Source: Zoroaster sp. YZ-2022 (lineage: Eukaryota; Echinodermata; Asteroidea; Forcipulatida; Zoroasteridae). From it: a stretch of 64,000 bases of DNA. The stretch is from positions 29,427,164 through 29,491,163 of the forward strand of contig CM055819.1 in NCBI GenBank assembly GCA_029582265.1. Reading direction: 5' to 3'. The notes beneath the pieces were generated by a model. It was not told the origin of the DNA, did not search any database, and saw only the letters and a list, made by a program, of their open reading frames with translations. How positions within the stretch are numbered: the stretch's first letter is position 1; the number at the start of each line of letters is the position of its first letter. Positions 1 through 10,328 of this stretch are shown piece after piece. The translations under genes were made by a program, and so were the position numbers.

Positions 1-534
1 ATATTACAAGTTCATGGGACACTATATAATTATATCGTTTTTTGTGCAACGTGTCTAGTGTTTCTTACGGACTATAAGCATGGTGCAGTTCCTGACCTAA
101 CAATCAGGAGGTTCACCCCCTTTAAGAAATTATATTTGGAGATAAAACAAATTGGTGAAATCGTTAATTGTTATTCAAACATTTTCAAATAGAAAGTAGT
201 CTGGTCGTGGTTGAGGCCTACGCAGACCCATTGCACAAAAAGAGATCAAATAACGGAGCCGTTTCGCAGTTTTATACATTTATGTTATGCATAGCCTAGA
301 GGGTTTTACGATGTCCCTTTTAATCTATCACACATTTACATAAAACTTACCGGTACTTGGTGTGCAGTATAGATGATCTCTCCTGGCCCTGCTATCCTTG
401 AAGCTTCTCCAATGTTCTCTCCCGATTATAACTCATATCGCAACCACAAGTTAGCCTATATCCGTCATGTCAGTAGCAGCCACTAGCTGGCAAGGTGGGC
501 TCACTGGCAGTACCTTGTTATTTGGTGTATTTTC

Positions 535-613
535 CATTGTTATCAAGCAGCCAATCACTACCAAGCCACCGCGTGAACTTAAAGATGTATCACCCGTATT
601 TTTTCGGCAATTT
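535..613 (+). repeat. Dispersed repeat, copy 1
   Basis: About 75 bp starting at TTATCAAGCAGCCAATCACT recurs almost unchanged at 1296-1374. The two copies lie in direct orientation about 760 bp apart. Nature unknown; possibly a fragment of an older mobile element. Confidence 0.7.
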
Positions 614-1295
614 CCTTATAAAAAAATCGCTGGTTTTGACAGAATTAACGTCATTTAGCCTAATAATTGTGTTTTTCTACTTTTCTGGAAGCAGAAAAAT
701 CATGTGAATGAACGTTTTTAGGACTACCCCATAATTGTTGTCAAAATTGCCATTATTCAAATGCTGATTTTACTTCCTTCACTGTAGGTTTAAACAAAAG
801 TGGTAATCTACTTCAAAATTCTTCTTGTTTCCTATAACCAGATAAGGCAGAACTGTAGATGGAGCCAGTGGACATATGTGCTTTTCTGCTTTTGGTCAAA
901 TGTACCTGTTCTTATTTAACCGCAACTGAGCACTCAGATCGATCGTTTCAGACAAACCCAATTTTCTACTTTCCTACTACTATGTACTAGCCGAAAAGCA
1001 GAGATATTGAACATATTGTCAAAGGTTAAAGTGCATCTGCTGTAGGCCTTACAAACAACTCTCGTGGTGGGAGAGTCTTTGCCTGATGAAATAGACCATT
1101 ATATAAAGGAGTAGATCGCGTGAGAACTTCACAAAGGTTGTTTGCTATTTCAGTTTTAAATAAATTCCAACCTTTAGAATTGACCTTTGGGAAGTATGTA
1201 TTAAAATCATGCTTCATTACTTTCAAATATCCAATGAATGTTCAACTCATGTCGCAACTAACACGTAGGCCATAAATGTATATACGTCATGGCAG

Positions 1296-1374
1296 CATTG
1301 TTATCAAGCAGCCAATCACTACCAAGCCACCGCGTGATCTTAAAGATGTATCGTCATTGTTTTTTCGGCAATTT
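1296..1374 (+). repeat. Dispersed repeat, copy 2
   Basis: Near-identical partner of the segment at 535-613, sharing the run from TTATCAAGCAGCC to TTTTTTCGGCAATTTC with a few substitutions. Confidence 0.7.
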
Positions 1375-2387
1375 CTGAATTGTTTAATTTTCATTGGAAC
1401 ATTGATCATGTCCTTTTAGAAAGAAAATTTTGAGACAAAGGGAGATTTGTTTTTAAAAAAATCCTGAGAAGTCACAGGCCTGATATAACACATTCAATAA
1501 CCACGGATTTAATCAAATTTTAATTAAAGGGAATATTTACACAATGTCGAATACTGGACCATTATGGTTATTGGTGTTTTAATATAATATTATTATAATT
1601 CAAGTTTTTCTTTTCTGACAATTGTAAAAAACGTTTCATATTCAAGTCCCTGCGTTTTTTTGCTTCAATTAATGACTGTGCAGATTGGTCTGTGTCAAGG
1701 AAAATATGTTCGCCCAATTTGTATAACTCTTTCAGCATGTAAGACATAAAAACATTGAAAAAAGTATATTATCATGTTTTGTCCGAGGTTTTGATCAGCG
1801 GCATTTACCGCAACGATCTTTATTGACAAAACGGGATTTGTTTTCCGTCCACCATTCAAACGGTATAATGTGATAGTCTTTTTTTGTAGGTGCCAGAAAA
1901 TGCATAGATTCTAATCTCTTTCTTGAAACATCTGAATCTTGCCATGGTCCAAATTTCTGGTATTTTTTCACCAGTTTTCAATTGACTATCTTCTATAATT
2001 TCTTTGTAAATAAATTTCTTTGGTTCAGGTCATCTGGCATACAACCTTGACTGTTGTTCCACCAGGTACCGGTACCTAATAAACCATTTTGGTTCCGTGC
2101 GCGGGAAATTTTTGTTCTTCAAAGTTTGTAATGTTGGTAATCGTATCACATTCCTGCATGTTTAAATCTCGTTTGGAAGGTGAAACCTACCTATGGCCAG
2201 GCCTAACCTTATACACTATTATTAACATAGGACATTAATTAACATATATTTACATCAAACTAACTTGGTGTGAATGAAGTTCACGATAAAAGATCCATTG
2301 ATGATATAGCATGTAGACCTAAATACATTTAAATTGTTTAGGCTCAAATACAACTACATGCGTTAAAGGAACATCGTCAAAAATATC

Positions 2388-2525
2388 ACTCGACTTAAGT
2401 CATTATAACAGCATAAGTCATAATTATGACTTAATATCTCATAATTATGACTTTAAAACAATTACTCATTACTTATATCTCATAAGTCATATTAATATCT
2501 CAAAATTATGATTTATGCTAAGTAA
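2388..2525. repeat. AT-rich palindromic motif cluster
   Basis: The motif CATAATTATGACTT and its variants recur several times within about 130 bp. CATAATTATG is itself a perfect palindrome, so the region could form cruciforms. No function is assigned. Confidence 0.5.
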
Positions 2526-2792
2526 TTTCATTTTTTACAATAACTCTTCACTGCGCTTCCATACGCTTCCCCCTTATGTTTCCAGCCATCAACAGTAATT
2601 TTACCAATGGGAAACATTATATATGACAATCACATCTAGGTTCAATCTTGTTCTCTGTTCTACATCTATATAATCTTCCCCAACATACAAGCATCTTAAT
2701 TAACGTGTCTGTCTATTATCTTATCATAGTCGCGCCAGCTGATGAACTGTCCATCAATACGTATTCCATACCGGTAGTAGCCCGATTTACCT

Positions 2793-5780
2793 TTGATACA
2801 AGTTATACTTTGGATACATAATCATATGTCTCCTGTTTATTATATCATATGTCACCTTGTTCTATACCTGTTAACATTACTACAAACAAACACTCGGACT
2901 CTCGGTATACACAGAGATCCCAGAACAGCTAACATATCTAACCTGGCAAAATTACATCGTGAAGAATTGGATAAACTTAACGTCAGCTCCTGGAATGCAC
3001 ACTCTCTAAGTAACAAATCGGTTATCTTATGTGAACACATAATGGATAAGAATATTGATGTTATGTTCATTGTGGAGACATGGCTGTCTAGCAATGATCC
3101 CGTCATTATATCTGAATGTACACCTCCTGGATTTACGTTTGTTAATGTTCCCCGTAACGGAGATTGCCATGGTGGTGTTGCAGTAATTTTCAGAACAGCT
3201 CTAAATCTCTCACTCGCCAAAATCAGCATTTCGCCTACCACCTTTGAATATGCATGCATAACCGACCCTTTTAAACGTGTTTTCTTCGTCGTCGTGTACC
3301 GCCCGCCTCCCTCACCCAAGAACCATCTGAAAACTTCAGATTTCCTAAACGAATTTGACGATCTCCTAGATGTAGTGTCACCCCTACCCAGTAAGCTGTT
3401 ACTTCTCGGCGATTTTAACATTCACGTTGATACGCCGTTGAAATCAGACACATCGCATTTCCTGACATCTCTCAATGATGCTGGTCTACACCAACACATA
3501 ACTGAACCTACACAAAAACACGGCCATACACTCGATCTTCTCATCTCAAACCCCGATGACTCACTTGTTCTCGACAGTGAAGTTTTGAACATTTTGAACT
3601 CAGATCATTTCGTAGTAAACTGTACCATTAGGTTTTCTAAACCAGTCAACACCGCGTTGATCACTTCAAACTCCAGGGATTATCGTAACATTGATCATCA
3701 AGCTTTTGCTAGAGACCTCAAACTTTCTTTCAATTGTTTTCCCTATGATGCCTCTCTTGATGACCAAGTAACATTTTATAATTCTAATGTAATTTATGTA
3801 TTGAACAATCACTGTCCACTTACGCAACGTAAACATAAGTTTAAACCTCAACCCGTTTGGTATACTATTGATATACATCTTGCTAGGCGCAATCGACGCA
3901 AACTTGAAAGAAAATGGAAGAAAAGTAATAACCCACATGATCATAATCTTTATCTGGATGAAGTTCACCGATTTTCGAAACTTGTACATTCTGTTAAATC
4001 TAAGTATTACACTGAGCAGCTATCCACTTTAAATACTCTGCTCAACCGAAAGGTTTCACCACTTCCATGTACCATTTCATTTAAAAATCTTTGCAAAAAG
4101 TTTAGTAATTACTTTGAAGACAAAATTGTCAAAATCCGGAACACAATTAACTCATCCCAGACAGATTATACCCCACCTCCCCATAATGCAATTGCTCCTG
4201 AAATAAGTAAATTTAGAACAATTAACGAAGCTGGAATTTCGAAAATAATTAAGAAATCTCCTAATAAATCCTGCACGTTGGATCCTCTCCCCACTTGGCT
4301 CGTTAAACACAACTTGACGACACTCCTGCCCATATTTACTTCTATAGCTAACATGTCATTGTCCACAGGGACCTTCCCCACAGTACTCAAGGATGCGGTG
4401 GTTACCCCATTGTTGAAGAAGCCCACCCTGGATAAGGATATCTTAAAGAATTACAGGCCCGTTTCCAATACTGCTTTTCTTTCTAAATTAATTGAGAAAG
4501 CTGCTTTGTTGCAAATATCAGATTATATCAGTAGTAATGACTTGTATTGTAAGGTCCAATCTGTTTACAGACCCAATCACAGCACGGAGACAGCCCTGTT
4601 GAAAGTCAAGAGTGACATCATCCAAGCTTTTGACAATCGGCAGGCTGTTTTCGTGGTGTTGTTGGATCTGTCTGCTGCTTTTGACACAATTGATTATGAT
4701 GTTTTGTTACATAGATTATCACATGTATTTGGTTTCAAGAATAACGTTATTGCCTGGTTCAAATCCTACCTTAATAATCGAACATGTAGAGTTAGGATCG
4801 CCAATGAATTTTCTGATCCTAAGGTTCTTCTTCACGGTTTGCCCCAAGGCTCATGTGTCGGACCTCAGATGTTCCTTCTTTATACTCAACCTATGTATGA
4901 TATCATCACACGCTACCCTGGTATCAAAGCCCATGTTTATGCAGATGACACTCAGTTATACATTAATGTTGATCCCCGAATACCTGGTGAATCAGATCGC
5001 GCAATTTCCACTTTATCTAAATGCATTTCGGAAATCAAATCATGGATGTCTAAAAATGTGCTACTCCTCAATGATGACAAAACCGAATTTTTTATTGCTG
5101 CCAATCCCAACATTTTGCATAAGTTTTCAGATATCTCTTTTACCATAGGTAAAACTATTATCAAACCATCCAAAACTATAAGGAATCTTGGAGTAGAATT
5201 TGATAGTGCAATGAACATGTCCCATCATGTATCATCAATTTGTAAGTCTGTTAATTTTCATCTTCGTAATTTATCACGTATCAGAATGTTCATTGATGAT
5301 ACCACATGCCACCATGCAGTCCGTGCTTTAGTAACTGCTCGACTTGACTACGCTAACTCACTTCTCATAGGTTCATCAGCCAAAGAAATTAAAAGACTTC
5401 AGCGACTTCAAAATAGGGCTGCTAAACTCATATTCAAGACAAAAAAGTCTGGCCATGTATCTCCGCTCCTCCAACAGCTTCATTGGCTACCTGTACAAAA
5501 ACGTATCGATTTTAAAATTATGACTATTACTTTTAATTGCCTTTCTAATAATGCACCATCTTATCTATGCGAGCTTATCTCGCTATACCAACCTAACCGT
5601 AGTGGACTTCGCTCTAGTTCTGACCAAAAGATGCTCTCTAAACCCCGCACTCATCTTTGTTCTGCAAATAAGGGTTTCTTTGCTTCTGCGCCAAATCTGT
5701 GGAACAATCTCCCATCAGATATTCGTCATACTAGTGAACTTCAGATGTTTAAAAGTAAACTTAAGACTCATTTATTTTAG
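2793..5780 (+). CDS. LINE ORF: APE-type endonuclease and reverse transcriptase
   Basis: The 995-codon frame has no internal stop. The N-terminal third is an apurinic-type endonuclease: it opens with SSWNAHSLSNK near residue 64, has LLGDFNIHVD near 204-213 and a C-terminal SDHF near 270, all catalytic-core motifs. The reverse transcriptase follows: LLDLSAAFDTID (motif A, near 623), GLPQGSCVGP (motif B, near 682) and YADD (catalytic motif C, 716-719). The C-terminal tail, with WNNLPSDIRHT and a terminal KLKTHLF, matches the usual end of L2/CR1 proteins. The protein would nick target DNA and copy its own RNA by target-primed reverse transcription. The true start is uncertain: residues 1-60 before the endonuclease are not recognisable, and no separate ORF1 was found. 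An open frame of this length suggests recent activity. Confidence 0.9.
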   Translation: MIQVILWIHNHMSPVYYIICHLVLYLLTLLQTNTRTLGIHRDPRTANISNLAKLHREELDKLNVSSWNAHSLSNKSVILCEHIMDKNIDVMFIVETWLSSNDPVIISECTPPGFTFVNVPRNGDCHGGVAVIFRTALNLSLAKISISPTTFEYACITDPFKRVFFVVVYRPPPSPKNHLKTSDFLNEFDDLLDVVSPLPSKLLLLGDFNIHVDTPLKSDTSHFLTSLNDAGLHQHITEPTQKHGHTLDLLISNPDDSLVLDSEVLNILNSDHFVVNCTIRFSKPVNTALITSNSRDYRNIDHQAFARDLKLSFNCFPYDASLDDQVTFYNSNVIYVLNNHCPLTQRKHKFKPQPVWYTIDIHLARRNRRKLERKWKKSNNPHDHNLYLDEVHRFSKLVHSVKSKYYTEQLSTLNTLLNRKVSPLPCTISFKNLCKKFSNYFEDKIVKIRNTINSSQTDYTPPPHNAIAPEISKFRTINEAGISKIIKKSPNKSCTLDPLPTWLVKHNLTTLLPIFTSIANMSLSTGTFPTVLKDAVVTPLLKKPTLDKDILKNYRPVSNTAFLSKLIEKAALLQISDYISSNDLYCKVQSVYRPNHSTETALLKVKSDIIQAFDNRQAVFVVLLDLSAAFDTIDYDVLLHRLSHVFGFKNNVIAWFKSYLNNRTCRVRIANEFSDPKVLLHGLPQGSCVGPQMFLLYTQPMYDIITRYPGIKAHVYADDTQLYINVDPRIPGESDRAISTLSKCISEIKSWMSKNVLLLNDDKTEFFIAANPNILHKFSDISFTIGKTIIKPSKTIRNLGVEFDSAMNMSHHVSSICKSVNFHLRNLSRIRMFIDDTTCHHAVRALVTARLDYANSLLIGSSAKEIKRLQRLQNRAAKLIFKTKKSGHVSPLLQQLHWLPVQKRIDFKIMTITFNCLSNNAPSYLCELISLYQPNRSGLRSSSDQKMLSKPRTHLCSANKGFFASAPNLWNNLPSDIRHTSELQMFKSKLKTHLF

Positions 5781-5945
5781 CTTTGTTGTACATCTTATTT
5801 TATTCACTGTTAATTTAAGAATTACATCTCATTTTATTCACTGTTAATTTAAGAAATTATTAAGTTGATCCATTTTGTAAAGCGCTGTGATACCTTTCAG
5901 TCGTGTAAGAGCGCTATATATAAATGCTATTATTATTATTATTAA
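2793..5945 (+). mobile_element. Non-LTR retrotransposon, L2/CR1-like, nearly complete
   Basis: One long ORF for endonuclease plus reverse transcriptase is followed by a short 3' region ending GAGCGCTATATATAAATGC and an (ATT)n tail at about 5928-5945. A 3' end of that type, without poly(A), is typical of L2/CR1-group LINEs in fish and marine invertebrates. The 5' boundary is not resolved, so I start at the ORF. No target duplication was identified. The 3' terminal GCGCTATATAA motif with ATT repeats also occurs at the 3' ends of the tRNA-derived SINEs and of the truncated LINE in this window, suggesting shared 3' recognition by LINE machinery. Confidence 0.85.
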
Positions 5946-6121
5946 TTGAAAGCTTTTCTCAATAAATTATTTCGAGTGTTACGCACAAAGTGTAAAAACT
6001 GTGAAATTAACTGCAGTAGTTCTTTGTAGTCAAATGTTGGATTACCCTGTTGAAGCTTACGCAAATTGGGAACGAAGATCCAATGGCCCTTTACTATGTT
6101 TACCCATTTATGACCTGGCTG

Positions 6122-6535
6122 ATTAGAATTATCTGGTCCGTCTCAAGACGGTACTCCCATGTCATATTATTTTGATCTACATGTAGCCAACAATCCTCAA
6201 CTTCAACTCGTACAAAATCACGATGAGTCGAATAGTTCCGGAAGAAATGAAGTAAGTTGAATGATCTTGTATCGCCCGACTGCATAAGCGGATCATTGGC
6301 ATCGTCTTGAAGGATGGGCTGTCCTTGTCCATCCACTGACGTTATGGGCTGAATCTTAATGATGAAATCACGGAACCAACGATAAAAAGGATCCCGGTTT
6401 TTCTGTATTTCATTGGTAATTCCAGTAATGATTTCAAAATGATCATTGACAAAGCAATCTCTGGCTTTGCTCAGGATGGCTTCCTGTCCTGGGACATCAG
6501 ATCGCTTTAGTTGTTTAGCCAAACAAAAAATATGA
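6122..6535 (-). CDS. Possible exon, unknown protein
   Basis: A minus-strand open stretch of about 130 codons has ordinary amino-acid composition, with strings such as HFEIITGITNEIQKNRDPFY and FNLLHFFRNYSTHRDFV, unlike the low-complexity frames around it. I do not recognise the family. It ends at the edge of a MITE (6536-7253), beyond which another coding-like minus-strand segment lies (7351-7538), so both may belong to one gene interrupted by the element. A junction I tried between them did not keep phase, so the gene model is unproven. Confidence 0.25.
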
Positions 6536-7253
6536 TGAGTTGCCCTCCACCGACCGACCCAAAAGTGCTGAAATCTCGGGTCGGGTTTTTTTTTCTTTCT
6601 TTTTTTTCCCGTCATTCATAGGCCTATTTATTAATGAAACTTACCAATTTTCTGTGTATAAAACATAATACGTTTGATTTGTGAAATTTTCCACTTCAAA
6701 TTTTCCGGTACCCAAGACTCAATCTGCAATCGAATGGCCCCGGCCCTCACATGGTGCACTGCCTTCGCGCATACTGTGTGCCAACGATTGCGACTCAAAT
6801 TAAATCTACACGTTTTCCAATCGAATGGCCCCTCACATGTTTTCCACTGGCTTCGCGCACTGTTTTGTATACAACGATTGCGACTCAATCTACACGTTTT
6901 CAAATCGAATGGCCACTCACACGTTTGCATGTTGAGCATTGCACGCAATATGGAGGAATTTGCTGTGTCAATAACAGCGAAAAGTAGGTCTATCACACTA
7001 TATCAAGAATAAGTCTAAATGGATCTTTCCAATGTTTGTTTGAACAACATTTACCAGACCAGTACCAGGGTTTTATTCTTTAGGTACTTGTGCATACTGC
7101 TAGATCATTGTCTTTGAAAAACATGGTATGTGGTTTCAGTCCAATGCATTTCAATCTTAAAATGACAGTCAAGGAGAAAAAAATTATTTAAAAAAAGAAA
7201 ACAAAATCCCAACCGACCGACCCCTTCAAATATTTTCACTGGAGGGCAACTCA
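6536..7253. mobile_element. MITE with TGAGTTGCCCTCCA ends
   Basis: The two ends are inverted repeats: TGAGTTGCCCTCCA on the left and TGGAGGGCAACTCA on the right, each followed inward by a CGACCGACC motif. No transposase is inside. The interior (about 6722-6925) holds roughly three degenerate tandem units of about 85-100 bp carrying AATCGAATGGCC and CGATTGCGACTCAA. I could not define a target duplication, so the superfamily is open. Confidence 0.7.
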
Positions 7254-7350
7254 ACATTTTTTTTTTGGCCTAATCTGGTTCTCCGTTGTTTGTATAATGG
7301 CAGTATATCAAGTAGCATGTGTAGTCCAGAACAGAGTACAGATCATTAAC

Positions 7351-7538
7351 CAAACTGCGGAACTTGGCCCAATCATTTCTGGTACTGTTGTAGCATGGAG
7401 GAAGTTGATGCGATCAAAAATTCGATTGAATTCAGCATCTTTTATTTCAGCATTCCGCAACAATATGTCAATTGCTTCAATCTGATTCTTTCCCCATTCA
7501 GTGAGAGGACAGGGACCATGGGGAATCGCGTCTGCCAT
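7351..7538 (-). CDS. Possible first exon, unknown protein
   Basis: Starting from an ATG at 7538 (minus), the frame reads MADAIPHGPCPLTEWGKNQI and continues with regular composition to a possible GT donor just past 7351 (GTTAAT). Composition suggests real coding, but I recognise no family and cannot join it in phase to the segment at 6122-6535. Confidence 0.25.
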
Positions 7539-7604
7539 ATTATTCTTAATTTCCAAATGATCCGCAAGCGTGACTATAATTAACCCGCGAATAAAATAAA
7601 TCAC

Positions 7605-8875
7605 TTTTGAAACAATTGCAGCTGTTGGCGACTGTGCACTTCGCCCTTATCTTATATGACCTTACGTAAGGTCTGTGTGGCTGTTCGTTCAACGATGAAG
7701 CAAGGATTGAGAGTACTGGGCTTTGACCACTTTCAAAGTAGGGCTGTTAAAGTGTGCACATGATATATCTCCTCTAAATATGGTCTTCGCACAACGTTAT
7801 TAATCGGCACAGAGCCCTTTTTAGGAGGGGAGGCGGTGTTCAGGTATTTCAAATTCACCAAAAATAAATATTTAGGCCATAAATAGGCTAATTTAAATTT
7901 AAATAAATGATTAGGCCTACATCATTACATGTATTTATTTTTCTATGAAAATTGATGCAAAATAAAGAAGGCAAAAATATACAGGCAACGCTCTTACTAC
8001 TGACTCCTTAGTCTACTCTTAGTCTTAGTCTTATTGTAATATTCCCTGCGGTAAATTAGCGTAGCGGTAGTTAGCCGCCACTTTTTGCTAATTAATTAAT
8101 TACTCCTTAATTGAGCGCTCAAAAAAAAATTTTTTTTCAAGTTCCTACATCAGCCATAGCCTAACAACTTGGCATAGCCCCTTTATTGTAATTATTTATA
8201 GTTCAGCCAGATACCATGACCCCTTCGCAACAAGGCCATAGCTTGTGTACAAAGCCTGGTATACACAGCCTAAATCCCGTGGCACAGCGGTACCCTTAGT
8301 GTGATCAATCATCCTGGTCTACAGGCTTGCCTCAGGACATCTGTGATCAATCATCCATGCTCAGGGGTTGCTTGACAGTGTCTGGAAGGGATTGACCAAT
8401 AAAAAAACTCAGACTTGATGTGTTTGGGCAGAGATTGGCTACTGGCAAATGGGGGGGGGGGGGGGTAGGGATTTTCCCATACAGTAAATACATCGCAGCT
8501 GTCTGGCTTTGTATTCTTGAGAGATTTTTTTTCTGTACTTATTGGGCCTGGACTAAATTCAGGGACTGTCTCAGGGGTAGCTCTGGAATGATTATGCATG
8601 AAAAATGGTATAAAACAGAGTTTACAGTACGTTATTCATACGTATTACACTGGGCGGTTACAAACCGCACCGTACTACTTTAGTGTTAAAAAAATGCCGC
8701 AGGGTTTTAAATAAATTTATAACAACATTGAAATAGGCCATAATTAATGACGAGGCCCCTAACATACAACCAAATGTCCAAACAATTTGGCCACATGCTA
8801 GCAAAAATGCCTAAAAAGCTTAAGACTAAAGAGACTCTGGGAAACATGTACATTCCACAATGCGCATTATCATAG
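7605..8875. other. Gene-free stretch
   Basis: No exon or named repeat is seen. A G-run lies at 8451-8465. Part of the text (CTTGCCTCAGGACATCTGTGATCAATCATCC) partly repeats itself within about 60 bp, but no element ends were found. Confidence 0.4.
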
Positions 8876-10139
8876 TGTTGCATTCCCCACTATCAACAAA
8901 TAATAGTCGGACACAAACTTTGTTGTGACAATCTCAATCAATGGGGTTGGTTTATTATTAACATCACTATTTAACAATGGCACTAGTAACATGTATGACA
9001 GGAGTGGCGTATAGGTACATGTCAATAGTTAAACTGATATACTTGTGCTAAGTTCCGAATAGGGTGTACGAATACCAACTATTGGGTACAACTACAGCCA
9101 GTGGGGACCATCGTTCGTTCATGCGGCTTGTCACTCGGCATACGGCACTGCTATACCGAGAGACGGGCGGCTGGTCGGTCTCTACGACGGGGATCACCGG
9201 GGCTTGACTACACGGGGTGTACTGGACGGGGCCAGAGTGTGTATCAGACCGCATTAGCTACATGTAGGCGAACCAATGGCCATATCGACGCCCTGCACCA
9301 CCATTGGTTCAACGAACGAGGCTCTGGACCGTAATAATTTAGTTTTGTATATCGCACTGTCATGGATCGGATCGGATCGGATCGAGTCGCATAGATTTCA
9401 TTCGGAACCGCACTACCGCTGAGATTAGGAAATCTTGGGGATTATATAGAAATCTGGGGCCTAGGAATGAATAAAACATAAGCCTAATTTAGCGTCTTAG
9501 CCAATGAGAAGCTTGGCTTCCGCGTCTAAGGGTAGAAACGTGTGCAAAATCATGACATACAACAGGTCCTTGTTCCATATAAGGAAAGGTATTTGACGAA
9601 AGTGAGTGATCGACAACTTAGAAAGGAGGGCGTGTTCAAGGGGAAAATGCTTATCGGGCATGTTAAGCTTGGATGCTAAGCTATTACTGCATGAGGGGAA
9701 CAGCGGCTGTGCTTGGGTAGGGAGCGCTATACACGCGGGCCACGGCTAATGACTGAGCGGGTCAGTCACGGTGACTGTTTGGCCGTGGTTCACCCACGAA
9801 CCGTGTTCGGTGTGAAGGGGTGGACTCCGAGGAAAGTATTCGGAAAATAGACTAAGTCCAAAGGACGGCTCCAAGCCACGTGGCACGCACACACACGCAC
9901 ACACACACACAGGGCTCTCGCTGGTGTTGCATTATGCATTGCGTTGGCGCTGGATATGCATGAGCAAAAGTAGCGTCCTTGTATGGATTGCATATTCATA
10001 GCGGACAATCGAGGGTCCGGGGAAACAACCCTGGGACTTAGACTGCTTGAAATTGCATCGTAAGCAAAATATTGGAAGTGGAAGAAGTGAAATAGGGGGT
10101 GCTAATATTTATCAAAATCAAAGGGTAAGATTCGTAACA
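8876..10139. repeat. 1.26-kb duplicated unit, LTR-like, copy 1
   Basis: This segment is over 90% identical by eye to 14383-15644 in the same orientation. Both copies begin TGTTGCATTCCCCACT and end GATTCGTAACA, so the termini form the short inverted repeat TGTT...AACA usual for long terminal repeats. It is clearly GC-richer and CpG-richer than its surroundings and carries a TATATA string near 9443 and an AATAAA near 9473. It also has a (CA)n run near 9888-9911 absent from copy 2. No matching target duplication was found around this copy. It may be a solo LTR or an unrelated low-copy repeat. Confidence 0.6.
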
Positions 10140-10262
10140 CTAATAACTTGAAGTTCACTGTAAGTGAAAAGTACCTATAGTAATAAAGAATGTACTACCA
10201 CCATGGCAACCTAGTAACCTTTGAGTTAATCATCAAATTTGTGTTCTGTTTTTGTTCTTCAG

Positions 10263-10328
10263 TCTCAAGCTGGAGCATCTCGTGCCTACGGAAAGGCAGT
10301 CTACAGGAGGAATCCAACGGCAAAGTAA
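10263..10328 (+). other. Coding-like short terminal exon candidate
   Basis: A strong acceptor (TTTTTGTTCTTCAG) is followed by 21 open codons reading SQAGASRAYGKAVYRRNPTA(K) and then TAA. The text is not low-complexity and looks like a basic C-terminus, but no upstream exon is visible, so frame and gene identity are unsupported. Confidence 0.2.

Larger units (their letters stand above)
1..2792. other. Gene-free AT-rich stretch left of the LINE
   Basis: I see no convincing exon here: open frames are short and lack family resemblance. The stretch holds a short repeated segment (near 535 and 1296), AT-rich palindromic runs near 2.4-2.5 kb, and otherwise unassigned sequence. The part just left of 2793 could include the 5' untranslated region of the LINE, but I cannot place its 5' end. 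Confidence 0.5.
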
